Below are positions 1 to 7,734 of a stretch of DNA of 14,144 nucleotides, piece after piece. Origin of the DNA: Fibrobacterota bacterium. Lineage in GTDB: Bacteria; Fibrobacterota; Chitinivibrionia; Chitinivibrionales; JANQEN01. The stretch is taken from NCBI GenBank assembly GCA_030619215.1, contig JAUXBV010000022.1:1-14144 (forward strand), in the 5' to 3' direction. The notes under the pieces were generated by a model that worked only from the letters and a program-made list of their open reading frames with translations, searched no databases and was not told the origin of the DNA. Made by a program: the position numbers and the translations under genes. How positions within the stretch are numbered: position 1 is the first letter of the stretch; each line of letters opens with the position of its first letter.

Positions 1-54
1 GCGGATTAGCTTTAGCGGAGCGGAGAAACTTTTTTAAAGGGGGAAACATCTTAA

Positions 55-84
55 ATCCAACACTCCAGCCCTCCGGCATTCCAG
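55..84. repeat. Degenerate octamer tandem repeat before the first gene
   Basis: Four imperfect 8-base units place TCC at 56, 64, 72 and 80, with a consensus near NTCCAGCA. The run ends 11 bases before the start codon of the polymerase-like gene. It resembles the ATCCAGC/ATCCAAC heptamers at 10786-10862, so both may belong to one family of drifting short tandem repeats. The rest of bases 1-95 shows no gene I can recognise and no clear Shine-Dalgarno sequence. Confidence 0.4.
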
Positions 85-95
85 TCTGAAAAAAC

Positions 96-1526
96 ATGGC
101 ATTATCTTCCTTTCAAGAAAAAAAAGGACCGTTAGCAGTTCTCCTGATTCCTGTGGCACTTATTGTCGGGATACTTCTCCTCTATCAGATTATCGTTCAG
201 GAAAAGAGTATTATCCTTTTTGGCCTAATCGGTGTTTTATTTTTTATTATTTGTTTTTCAAGCATTCGAATTTCTCTCATCCTGCTGATATTCTCAATGC
301 TCCTTTCCCCGGAAATCGGGGTTGCCCGGACAGTTGGAAGGGAAGTTACAATCCGTTTTGACGATATCCTTCTTTTTATCATGACAATAGGCTGGTTTGC
401 GCGCATGGCAGTGTTTTCCGACCTTGGGGTTATCCTTAAAAATCCGTTAAACAAACCTATTATTGCATACTCTTTGCTGGCCATATCCTCTACTATTCTT
501 GGCGCAATGTATGGAGGTGTAAATCCCATGGTTGGATTTTTCTTTGTTTTTAAAATCATAGAGTATTTTTTTCTTTTTACCATTGTAGTAAATTATGTCC
601 GAAAGGAAGAAGATATCCATCAACTTCTGAGCTCCCTGTTGATTGTTTTCGGTATAATCTGTTTTTACGGTTTATTTATGGCAATAACAGGAGGAGATGT
701 CTCTACGCCATTTGAAGGTGATCAGCCGGAGAGAAATACATTAGGTGGATTTCTGGTACTGATGGCTTCTGTTGCTGCCGGAGTAATGCTCCACACGCCT
801 TCAAGAACAGAAAAAACTCTGATAGCTTCAATACTGCCGGTCTTTTTTATTGTCCTTCTTTTTTCAATCTCCCGGAGTGGTTGGGTCTCCGGTATTACAG
901 CGCTTATTGTTCTTTTTATTTGCACAAAAAGGAAAGGTGTCTTCTTTGCACTGATACTTGGTTTTCTAATCATTTTTCCCTTTATTATCCCGGAAGTCGT
1001 GCAGGAGAGGTTTAACTTTACCTTTTTTCAGAGTGCCTCTTATGGTTCACAGATTCAAATAGGCCCGATTTCCCTGGACACCTCGACATCGGCAAGAATT
1101 TTTTCGTATCAGATAATTTTTAAGCATATAATGAAACATCCGTTTTTCGGGTACGGTATAACCGGATTCGCTTTTGTTGACGGACAGTTTTTCAGGATTT
1201 TAATAGAAATGGGCATAATTGGACTTGCCTCGTTTTTATGGCTCATGTGTGGTGTGCATGGCATTATACGAAAAGGCATGAAAATTGATTTTTCACCGCG
1301 GCTTAAAGGTATGGCTGTCGGTTTTTATGCCGGTTTCTGGGGATTGATTATCCACGCATTTTCGGCAAATACATTTATTATTGTTAGAATAGCTGAGCCG
1401 TTCTGGTGCCTGGCCGGGCTTATGGTTGTATCTTCGCATCTGTATACGGCAAATAGTAATTTATTAGAAGAATCTGCTGAACCATCTGAAGAAATTGCAA
1501 ATGAGATAACTGAAGGAGAAAGATAA
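96..1526 (+). CDS. O-antigen ligase/polymerase-like membrane protein (Wzy_C-type)
   Basis: This 476-residue protein is almost wholly hydrophobic, with about ten to twelve membrane segments (first near residues 13-33 and 39-57, last near 430-447) and a charged, Glu-rich tail (457-476). Two stretches fit the O-antigen ligase/Wzy family: ISRSGW at 258-263, and the loop HPFFGYGITGF at 349-359 followed by a helix around EMGIIGL (371-377). Such proteins join or polymerise lipid-linked glycan units at the periplasmic face of the inner membrane. Which reaction this one performs cannot be told from sequence. The ATG at 96 is preceded by an A-rich stretch and no Shine-Dalgarno. The stop TAA shares one base with the next start (TAATG), so the STAS gene is translationally coupled to it. 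Family assignment is fairly secure; substrate is unknown. Confidence 0.82.
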   Translation: MALSSFQEKKGPLAVLLIPVALIVGILLLYQIIVQEKSIILFGLIGVLFFIICFSSIRISLILLIFSMLLSPEIGVARTVGREVTIRFDDILLFIMTIGWFARMAVFSDLGVILKNPLNKPIIAYSLLAISSTILGAMYGGVNPMVGFFFVFKIIEYFFLFTIVVNYVRKEEDIHQLLSSLLIVFGIICFYGLFMAITGGDVSTPFEGDQPERNTLGGFLVLMASVAAGVMLHTPSRTEKTLIASILPVFFIVLLFSISRSGWVSGITALIVLFICTKRKGVFFALILGFLIIFPFIIPEVVQERFNFTFFQSASYGSQIQIGPISLDTSTSARIFSYQIIFKHIMKHPFFGYGITGFAFVDGQFFRILIEMGIIGLASFLWLMCGVHGIIRKGMKIDFSPRLKGMAVGFYAGFWGLIIHAFSANTFIIVRIAEPFWCLAGLMVVSSHLYTANSNLLEESAEPSEEIANEITEGER

Positions 1527-1843
1527 TGGCAATACAGAAAAATCTTGAAGTGAAAAAAGGTATGTATAGTGGTATAGATGCTGTTAGTGTAGTAGGCGCC
1601 TTTGATACTGTTGACACCCATATCGATTCTCTTGTGGATGAGATTCTCGGGCAGGGGAAAAAGGATATTGTATTTGACTTTAGCGAAACATCGTATCTTA
1701 CCAGCTCTGGAATTGCGGTACTCATTAAAGCTCTTAAAAAAGTTCAAAATATAGAAGGAACATTGTATATTGCGAATATTACCCAGGATATGTATGAACT
1801 TCTTTCATGTTCCTCGTTGAATAGATTTTTGAAGTATATATAG
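1526..1843 (+). CDS. STAS-domain protein, anti-sigma factor antagonist-like (copy 1)
   Basis: This 105-residue protein is a single STAS domain, the fold of SpoIIAA/RsbV. The segment KKDIVFDFSETSYLTSSGIA (residues 45-64) is the typical strand, loop and helix start. TSSG corresponds to the DSSG of SpoIIAA, which carries the serine phosphorylated by a partner anti-sigma kinase; both serines are present, though the preceding Asp is Thr. It has no signal peptide or membrane segment, so it acts in the cytoplasm. AAGGAGA lies just upstream of ATG 1526, which overlaps the polymerase stop. By family knowledge it would switch between binding an anti-sigma/HPK-like partner and release after phosphorylation. 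No such kinase or sigma factor is visible in this window. It is about 60% identical to the next gene. Confidence 0.85.
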   Translation: MAIQKNLEVKKGMYSGIDAVSVVGAFDTVDTHIDSLVDEILGQGKKDIVFDFSETSYLTSSGIAVLIKALKKVQNIEGTLYIANITQDMYELLSCSSLNRFLKYI

Positions 1844-1863
1844 AACGATCATTTCTTATTTTT

Positions 1864-1883
1864 ATTACATTTTTGAGTGTAAT
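1864..1883 (+). promoter_or_regulatory. Small hairpin abutting the second STAS start codon
   Basis: ATTACA (1864-1869) and TGTAAT (1878-1883) form a six-pair stem with an eight-base loop ending directly before ATG 1884. The only weak Shine-Dalgarno-like bases (GAG, 1875-1877) sit in the loop. It could modulate translation of the second STAS gene, but the AT-rich stem is weak and may be chance. Confidence 0.2.
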
Positions 1884-2198
1884 ATGACAAAGAGTAATCT
1901 TGTAGTAAAAAAAGGAATGTATCAGGGCGTAGACTCTATTTGCGTTGTAGGCCCCTTTGATAGTATGGATGAGCAGATCGATATTCTTGCCGATAACATA
2001 CTCGCTCAGGGTAAGAAAGATATTGTATTTAATTTTATAGAAATCGTCTATATGACAAGCTCCGGAATTGCCGCAATAATTAAGGTCCTCAGAAAAGTAC
2101 AACGGGTCAAGGGAAGGGTGTTTATCGCAAATATCACCCAGGATATGTATAACCTCATTGTTAACTCGAATTTAGACAGGTATCTGCCGGTTATTTAA
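1884..2198 (+). CDS. STAS-domain protein, anti-sigma factor antagonist-like (copy 2)
   Basis: This 104-residue protein is again a single STAS domain, and a tandem duplicate of the gene 40 bases upstream. By hand alignment about 61 of 100 positions match, including KKGMY near the N-terminus, QGKKDIVF, TSSGIA and IANITQDMY. The probable phospho-acceptor serines in TSSG are kept, while the loop before them differs (FIEIVYM here, FSETSYL in copy 1), so partner choice may differ. Both copies lie directly after a polysaccharide polymerase-like gene, which suggests control of surface glycan production or of a partner-switching sigma pathway; that role is inference. The gene ends 52 bases before the convergent PorV-like gene. 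Confidence 0.85.
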   Translation: MTKSNLVVKKGMYQGVDSICVVGPFDSMDEQIDILADNILAQGKKDIVFNFIEIVYMTSSGIAAIIKVLRKVQRVKGRVFIANITQDMYNLIVNSNLDRYLPVI

Positions 2199-2227
2199 CT
2201 TTCTTTCATAACCTTAAATAACTTTTA
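2190..2227. terminator. Possible weak terminator between convergent genes
   Basis: GTTATTTAA (2190-2198, including the STAS stop codon) and TTAAATAAC (2214-2222) form a perfect nine-base inverted repeat with a 15-base loop, followed by TTTTAA. An alternative pairing GGTTAT/ATAACC overlaps it. The stem is AT-rich and the U-run short, so it would be a poor intrinsic terminator. Its position between convergent genes is the main support. Confidence 0.3.
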
Positions 2228-2250
2228 ATATACATGCCCAATAATAAATT

Positions 2251-3198
2251 TTACAATGATGGAATTTTCACAACAACAGAGATTTTATGTGAGATACCGA
2301 GCTTTGAAGAGGTGATCGGGCAGGCATAATCAAAGCCGAACATGGAATAGCGCATGCCGATTCCAAGAGAAAAGTCGAAGTCCCTGAAGTCACGGTCCTC
2401 AATATCAAGGCTTGTGGAGGTTCCGGCGCGAAGAGAAAGGATATTAAAGAGTTTATATTGAATTCCCAAAGACACATCAATTGGTTGCTTTATTGTCTTT
2501 GCAACGTCAAGCTCAACCGAAAGGGTCGTATCCAGGAATATACCAGCAATACCAAGCCTCGCTGAGGGAAGCACCATATCATTATGGCCTGTTGTCCAGA
2601 AGAGCCACGATGCAACATTTAGCCCGCTTATACCGATACACAACTCATCTATCGGCCTGTAGGTTGCGCCAAGGTCAAAGCCAAACCCGTTTCCAGCTTC
2701 ATATTCCATACTCTCAGATATATATCGGAGTGTAACTCCCCAGGATATGGGCCAATGCAGACGGCCTGCAACGGTTGCTGCCAGTGTAATTGCGCGGTAG
2801 TCGAAGTATTCTGAAAAATTACCGTATTCATCACGTTCTTCTATCTGATCCACACCATAGTTCATGAGTGAAAGGGCAGCCGCAATATAGTCGCCTATAG
2901 CGAAGCTCGCATCCACTCCCACATGTTTCCTGTCCAGGCTCATAAATGAGTATGTTCCGGTAATGGGATAGCCGTTCGGAATGCCTACAATGTCAAGTAT
3001 TGCGGGATTATACTGAAATCCGGCAAGCTCCTCCTGCCAGGCAGTAACAGCGCCGCACAAGGCTGCGCTGTGGGCATGCCTCGGAAGCTTCAGGTACTCA
3101 GCAGCGCCTTCGCCATAACCCAGGGATGCGAAGTCGGATTCGCCGGCAAGAACGGTTAAATAAATTAATGATATGCTTATAAGTATTCGTTGTAACAT
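2251..3198 (-). CDS. PorV/UPF0164-family outer-membrane protein
   Basis: This 315-residue protein has a signal peptide (about residues 1-18, hydrophobic run ILISISLIYLTVLA). The N-terminal mature signature GAAEYLKLPRHAHSAALCGA, followed by a Gln/Asn-Pro-Ala turn (QYNPA), is characteristic of the PorV/PorQ/UPF0164 group. The remainder alternates short amphipathic strands ending in aromatic residues, as expected of an outer-membrane beta-barrel. In Bacteroidota, PorV shuttles type IX secretion cargo to the attachment complex by binding the cargo's C-terminal domain. Many relatives in other FCB phyla are uncharacterised, so that exact role is inference. It starts 15 bases after the stop of the propeller gene, has no clear Shine-Dalgarno, and is the last gene of the - strand unit. 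Confidence 0.75.
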   Translation of the reverse strand: MLQRILISISLIYLTVLAGESDFASLGYGEGAAEYLKLPRHAHSAALCGAVTAWQEELAGFQYNPAILDIVGIPNGYPITGTYSFMSLDRKHVGVDASFAIGDYIAAALSLMNYGVDQIEERDEYGNFSEYFDYRAITLAATVAGRLHWPISWGVTLRYISESMEYEAGNGFGFDLGATYRPIDELCIGISGLNVASWLFWTTGHNDMVLPSARLGIAGIFLDTTLSVELDVAKTIKQPIDVSLGIQYKLFNILSLRAGTSTSLDIEDRDFRDFDFSLGIGMRYSMFGFDYACPITSSKLGISHKISVVVKIPSL

Positions 3199-3213
3199 AA
3201 GATTCTTAGTTGT

Positions 3214-4824
3214 TTAGTGCAACACCGCAATCTTTAATATCTTCTTATCTTTACTGCCTTTCACCTCAATCAATGCAAAGTAAACACCATTGGCTACGTT
3301 TTTTATATCCCAGTTATATGTATATTTCTTACCGGTAGCGGTTGATTCAACTATCAACTCTTTCGAGAACCGGAGAACCGGTTTTTCAGCAGCATTGAAT
3401 ATGGTCACCTTTACCGTAGCACTTTCTGTGACATATATCTGGATATGGGAGACATTGCCCCGTGCAGGATTGGGATAACAGAAGGTGCTTTTTTTAAAGC
3501 TGACAACATCAGGCCCCGGAACATACGTTACTATTTTACCGGTTGTCGTTGCCACATAGATCTTATCACCTTCAGCAGCAGGTGAGGAGAGTATATCACC
3601 GTCAAGGCTGTCTTCCCAAAGCTTTGTTCCCGTAAACGCATGTAATGCATAAAATTTTCCCTCACCCCAGCCGAAGAACACAACCGAATCAATCACTAAC
3701 GGGCTTGAGCAGAAGCCGAGCTGAGTGCAGCTGCGCTGCTCGCTGAAATACCACCTTTCAACACCTGTCTGTTTGTCAAATGCAGTAATGGCAAAGCGCG
3801 GTTTGGGGTAGCCGTACTCTTTATGAATCATGAATACGTTTGAATCGCCTACAGCTACTGATGATGTTGCATTACCGCCCAGGGGAACGAAGGCATGGTT
3901 TGGTGGGTTCTCTCTGGTTAAAGGCTTAAGAGCCTCTATCTGGCTCGATCTGAGCTTATAAACCCTTTTAAACTTTCTCAGAAGTTTCTTTCGTGTTTCA
4001 GGTTTGAATTTAAGAAAACTGCGGAATAAATATTGATCTACCGGTTCTGTTATAACTTCAACGCTGTTTCCTTTTTTCCATGCAAGCAGGCCTGTATTTA
4101 ATGAAATTGAATAGAGGTATTTATCATAACCTCCCGGGGAAAAGTAAACGTTTCCACCGGATATTGCAGGAGAGGAGAGATATACGCCTCCCTCTGTCTG
4201 AAGCTTCCAGATAAGGGCTCCTGTATAAGCATTTACTGCAACGAGATTTCCACCGTTCTCACCGTAAACAATAGTAGAGTCGTGCAGTGCAGGGGAGGAG
4301 TAAACCATCTGATTGTTATAATAGTGCCAGACATATTTCCCGTTGTTGACATTATAGGCATTGATCTGCCTGTTCCATCCGCCGCGCCCAAATACAATAA
4401 TGCTGTCATAGATTATTGGAGAGGAACATTGAGCATTATTATTTGCAATAACTCCAACAGAATCTCCACTGGACGCATTTAAAATATAGAGATTGCCATC
4501 CCGCGAACCTGCATAGATTTTTCCGTTATAATAAACCGGTGAGGCGTCAACCCACCCGCGTGTTTTGAATTTCCACAGTTGCGAACCATTATGGAAAGCG
4601 TATACAGAGCTGTCGCGTGCGCCAATGTAAAGTGTATCGTTGACAACAATGGGTGATGATATAATCAAAGCGTTAACAGTAACAGTGTTTATTTGTTTTA
4701 ATGGCGGCGTTATAGAGGTATTTACCTGTCCGGTACGGGCATTATCTCCCCGAAAGGTATGGGCTGAAATCATACCGATAAGGAAAAGAAGGAATACGGG
4801 TTTGTTACGGTATAGTAAATCCAT
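3214..4824 (-). CDS. Secreted beta-propeller protein with C-terminal FlgD-like/sorting domain
   Basis: I choose ATG 4824 (536 residues): it has GAAGGAAAG seven bases upstream and gives a classical signal peptide (MDLLYRNKPVFLLFLIGMIS). Starts further upstream at 4839 and 4857 would add up to 11 residues ahead of the signal. Residues ~45-440 carry repeated blades of the PQQ-like/COG1520 type (SSPIVVNDTLYIGARDSSVY, ASPVYYNGKIYAGSRDGNLY and later copies), each with an LWKF- or WYF-like turn. The family name does not imply bound PQQ. A Lys/Arg-rich helical-looking insert interrupts the blades at about residues 264-300. Residues 446-536 begin CYPNPARG and contain NGVYFALI, as in FlgD-like or type IX sorting domains. 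The start overlaps the previous gene by 20 bases, so the two are translationally coupled. Probably exported and surface-attached; ligand unknown. Confidence 0.8.
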   Translation of the reverse strand: MDLLYRNKPVFLLFLIGMISAHTFRGDNARTGQVNTSITPPLKQINTVTVNALIISSPIVVNDTLYIGARDSSVYAFHNGSQLWKFKTRGWVDASPVYYNGKIYAGSRDGNLYILNASSGDSVGVIANNNAQCSSPIIYDSIIVFGRGGWNRQINAYNVNNGKYVWHYYNNQMVYSSPALHDSTIVYGENGGNLVAVNAYTGALIWKLQTEGGVYLSSPAISGGNVYFSPGGYDKYLYSISLNTGLLAWKKGNSVEVITEPVDQYLFRSFLKFKPETRKKLLRKFKRVYKLRSSQIEALKPLTRENPPNHAFVPLGGNATSSVAVGDSNVFMIHKEYGYPKPRFAITAFDKQTGVERWYFSEQRSCTQLGFCSSPLVIDSVVFFGWGEGKFYALHAFTGTKLWEDSLDGDILSSPAAEGDKIYVATTTGKIVTYVPGPDVVSFKKSTFCYPNPARGNVSHIQIYVTESATVKVTIFNAAEKPVLRFSKELIVESTATGKKYTYNWDIKNVANGVYFALIEVKGSKDKKILKIAVLH

Positions 4825-7717
4825 AAATCTTTCCTTCATTTGTGGTAAATACCACAATGTCGTTTGTCAAGTCTACTGCCGGTGAATTCTGTATTGGCCC
4901 GCCTACGGTTTTTGGCCAGGCAGCTGAGAATGTAGCACTGAGGTCCGCTTTTACACAATATGCTTTACTATCGTCACAGCCGAAGAAAACCTTTGTAACA
5001 TCCGGAGTAACAATAGGCATGGAGTTCACAGTATTTCCTGCTGCATAGGTTGCAAGTACAGAGCCGTCACTGCAACTTACCTTTTTAATTGCACTGCCGG
5101 CAGCGATATAACCATAGTTATATGTTGAACTCTGCCCGGAAGGAAATGCTCGGAAAAATCCTGTGTTTGTTGTACCACTTAGGTCAGCTGATGTCCAATT
5201 ATCAGTCATAACGGACGCATTAACTGCATAAACATAATTATCAGAGGAATTAGCGACATACAGGAGACTACCCCAGACTCCCAGCGGTGTATCTGCGCCA
5301 TGGGCCACGCTGCCCTGGGCTGTATTGTCTATCGTGTATTTATAGGTATCTCCTGCTGCAGCAAAGTAGACATTTGCGTTATCAACTACAGGAGAGGAGG
5401 AGCCACTTGGATTAATAGTACCTGTTGCCCATACGGGGCTGCCGTCAGAAGAGGAGCGCTTATATCCATCTTTATAATATCCCAGATAAATATTGCTGCC
5501 GTCAACATCAATAATAGGCTCAGAAGTAGGAGTTTTGGCTCCAAGATCTACAGCGGTGAATTTAACAGTAGCGGGACTCAGGCCATTATCCCAAATTGCG
5601 TTGAGTGTTGCATCCGAGCAGGTGAAATAAACCGCCTCTTTACCTGACCCGGAGTGGTAAAAGCTGCAGACATTATATACATCTTCGCTTGCCCCGTATG
5701 ACCAGTTTAAAGTTCCATCGTCAATGTCAAGGCAGTATACTTTATCATCATTACCCTGGGTACCGATATACACAACGCCGTCCCCCAGGGCCGGGGCAGT
5801 ACATGCACCATCGATAGCGCCGGAAGTCGGATATACCCACAGGTATGAAAGGGTAGAAAATGCAAAATCAGCAGATGCGGTTGCGGTGTTACCGTAACTG
5901 TCACGTGCATTCACCCGCCAGGAGTATGTCGTATTTATGAGCAGTGTTGTTGGTTGCCAGGTGGCTCCGGCCTGCCAACCGCTGTTTTCTATAGCTGAGG
6001 AAAATGGATCGGCATCATCTATTTCAAAGTAGTATTGTATGGTAGAGAGGTCGCTTGCTGCACTGCTGGTCAGAGTCGGATCAGTAGAAACATTGATTGC
6101 ATCATCTGCAGGGGAGCTGCAGCCGTATCCTGTCGGGTCCTGGTTGTCTACAGTAAAGGCAAGTGATGTTTTAACGTCACCATCATTGAGATCGGAATCC
6201 GTTGGCGTAAGGCGCACATACACACTGGCGTCTTCCCCGGTAAATGCACCATTGCCGTTTCCTGCATTCTGTGTGTCCCATACAAAGGTTGCATCGGTTT
6301 GATTGGTACTGATGGAATTGATTTCTCCCGGATTGTTTATAGTGCCAGTAGATACACTCTTGATATGTGCGTTGTACCAGGTAGAGCCATCCATGGAGTA
6401 TTCGATTTTAATCTTGCATGTTTGTGTCTGTGGGTCGCTCAGGTCGTACTGCACTGTAACTTCTCCGCTTCCATCGGTCGAGGTCTGGGAAGCATTGTCG
6501 AGAACCACATTCGGCTTGCTGTTATCTACGGTAAATTGAAATATCGATGAAGCAGTGCCTTCATTACCATAACTGTCTTTTGCATTTACACGCCAGTAGT
6601 AGGTACTGCCAAGGGACAAGCTGGTAGCTACCCAGTCATTATCTCCCGATTGCCATCCGCTGTTGCCAAGTGGGCTGCTGCAATCCGCGTTATCGTCATA
6701 TTCAATATAATAGGAAACAGTACTGAGATCACTGGCCACTGTCGAAGTGAGTGTGACGTCAGGACCGCTGGGGCCGGATAAATCTGCCGGGGTGCTGCAA
6801 CCATACCCGGTGGGATCCTGTGTGTCAATAATCAGGTCATTTGCTGAACGGGAAATGGTGTCAGCACCGGTACCATCGGTTGCAATTACTCTTACATTAT
6901 AATTGCTCACTTCTACAGTTCCGAGGTCAGTATCCGCTTCCCACGTAATTGAACGGTCAGTAGTAGAGCTGGTAGCATCAATCCCGGCACCAATGTCCCC
7001 TGAGGTAGTGGTTGCACTTGCCCAGGTACTGTTATTCCAATATTCCAGTGATATAGTTACCGTTGCATTATCTGCATCGGAAACCTCGTAGTCAACAATT
7101 ACCTGACCACTGCCGTCTGTCTTCTGGTCTGAGTCGTTGTCAAGATTTACAGCAGTTTCGAGTCCGCTAACCACAGGCCTGTTATCGTACGTGACAATAA
7201 CCTCAACATGGTCCACATAAAGGAGGTCGATAGAGCTAGCACCGCCTGCATTTGATTGACAGCCGACGTCAATGCCGTCTACTTCCGCCCATGTCCATGT
7301 TTGGTTGGTCATGGGGCTGGTTATCCATGTATTTGTATAATAGGCAAGAGCTGTTCCAACCTCATCCGTAGTGGCGTCCTGATACATGGTACCGGCGTTA
7401 AACACTGAAACACGGATACCATCAGCTGTTCCGGCCAGATTGACAGATGACCGCGCGTATACGCGTACCTGGACAGAAACTATAACGCCAGACTCGCTCG
7501 AATTGGCGAGAGGGGCACTCAGCTCTCTGCTTTTATTGTTGGTATTGGCTTCCGTCCCTCCCTGCGCAGCACAATCAGCCCCAACGCTCGCACCGCCGGC
7601 GCTCCACTCGTTTCCAGTACCGGTGCCGGAAGCTGCGTCAAGAGTTTCGGTAGCGGCATAAAGGGAAAATATGGAGAGTAAAGAGATGAAAGTGATCTTA
7701 ATAATAGATTTTGTCAT
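4805..7717 (-). CDS. Large secreted multidomain protein: Ig/FN3-like modules plus beta-propeller
   Basis: This 970-residue protein starts with a signal peptide (MTKSIIKITFISLLSIFSLYA). Residues ~22-178 look like a beta-sandwich of low complexity (Ser, Thr, Gly, Ala rich). Two repeats of a two-domain unit follow: an Ig/cadherin-like module A (183-300 and 401-524; shared TDGSG near the start and a D-x-D-P-T-G-Y-G-C junction at the end) and an FN3-like module B (301-398 and 527-622; shared DLST, NSGWQ, YYWRVNA/YSWRVNA, DSYGN). Residues 625-970 are a PQQ-like beta-propeller (GDGVVYIGTQGNDDKVYCLD and further blades). No catalytic motif is visible, so it is probably a surface or periplasmic binding protein. 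It starts 17 bases after the small peptide gene with no Shine-Dalgarno, and its end overlaps the next gene by 20 bases. Confidence 0.8.
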   Translation of the reverse strand: MTKSIIKITFISLLSIFSLYAATETLDAASGTGTGNEWSAGGASVGADCAAQGGTEANTNNKSRELSAPLANSSESGVIVSVQVRVYARSSVNLAGTADGIRVSVFNAGTMYQDATTDEVGTALAYYTNTWITSPMTNQTWTWAEVDGIDVGCQSNAGGASSIDLLYVDHVEVIVTYDNRPVVSGLETAVNLDNDSDQKTDGSGQVIVDYEVSDADNATVTISLEYWNNSTWASATTTSGDIGAGIDATSSTTDRSITWEADTDLGTVEVSNYNVRVIATDGTGADTISRSANDLIIDTQDPTGYGCSTPADLSGPSGPDVTLTSTVASDLSTVSYYIEYDDNADCSSPLGNSGWQSGDNDWVATSLSLGSTYYWRVNAKDSYGNEGTASSIFQFTVDNSKPNVVLDNASQTSTDGSGEVTVQYDLSDPQTQTCKIKIEYSMDGSTWYNAHIKSVSTGTINNPGEINSISTNQTDATFVWDTQNAGNGNGAFTGEDASVYVRLTPTDSDLNDGDVKTSLAFTVDNQDPTGYGCSSPADDAINVSTDPTLTSSAASDLSTIQYYFEIDDADPFSSAIENSGWQAGATWQPTTLLINTTYSWRVNARDSYGNTATASADFAFSTLSYLWVYPTSGAIDGACTAPALGDGVVYIGTQGNDDKVYCLDIDDGTLNWSYGASEDVYNVCSFYHSGSGKEAVYFTCSDATLNAIWDNGLSPATVKFTAVDLGAKTPTSEPIIDVDGSNIYLGYYKDGYKRSSSDGSPVWATGTINPSGSSSPVVDNANVYFAAAGDTYKYTIDNTAQGSVAHGADTPLGVWGSLLYVANSSDNYVYAVNASVMTDNWTSADLSGTTNTGFFRAFPSGQSSTYNYGYIAAGSAIKKVSCSDGSVLATYAAGNTVNSMPIVTPDVTKVFFGCDDSKAYCVKADLSATFSAAWPKTVGGPIQNSPAVDLTNDIVVFTTNEGKIYGFTIP
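4832..4836 (-). promoter_or_regulatory. Ribosome binding site that sets the start of the 536-residue propeller gene
   Basis: On the - strand AAGGA (inside GAAGGAAAG) lies seven bases before ATG 4824, inside the coding end of the upstream 970-residue gene. It supports the 4824 start over upstream starts at 4839 or 4857, and shows that ribosomes can reinitiate in the 20-base overlap. Confidence 0.6.
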
Positions 7718-7734
7718 ATTGTTATTTTATTGGG

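Noticed and set aside
2..37. Possible end of an upstream coding frame stopping at TAA
   Set aside because: Eleven codons are too few to judge and the encoded residues match nothing I recognise.
1325..2102. - strand frames of 101-140 residues that look alike across the two STAS genes
   Set aside because: They resemble each other only because the STAS genes are tandem duplicates; both are antisense shadows.
7386..7661. 91-residue + strand frame rich in Ala, Leu, Pro
   Set aside because: Antisense of the Ser/Thr/Gly/Ala-rich N-terminal region of the 970-residue secreted protein.
3214..7717. PQQ-dependent dehydrogenases linked to the PqqD-like gene as a PQQ biosynthesis locus
   Set aside because: The propellers have the generic PQQ-like blade pattern but no dehydrogenase catalytic features, and no pqqA, pqqB or pqqC is visible. 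The PqqD-type protein is better read as a general RiPP recognition element.
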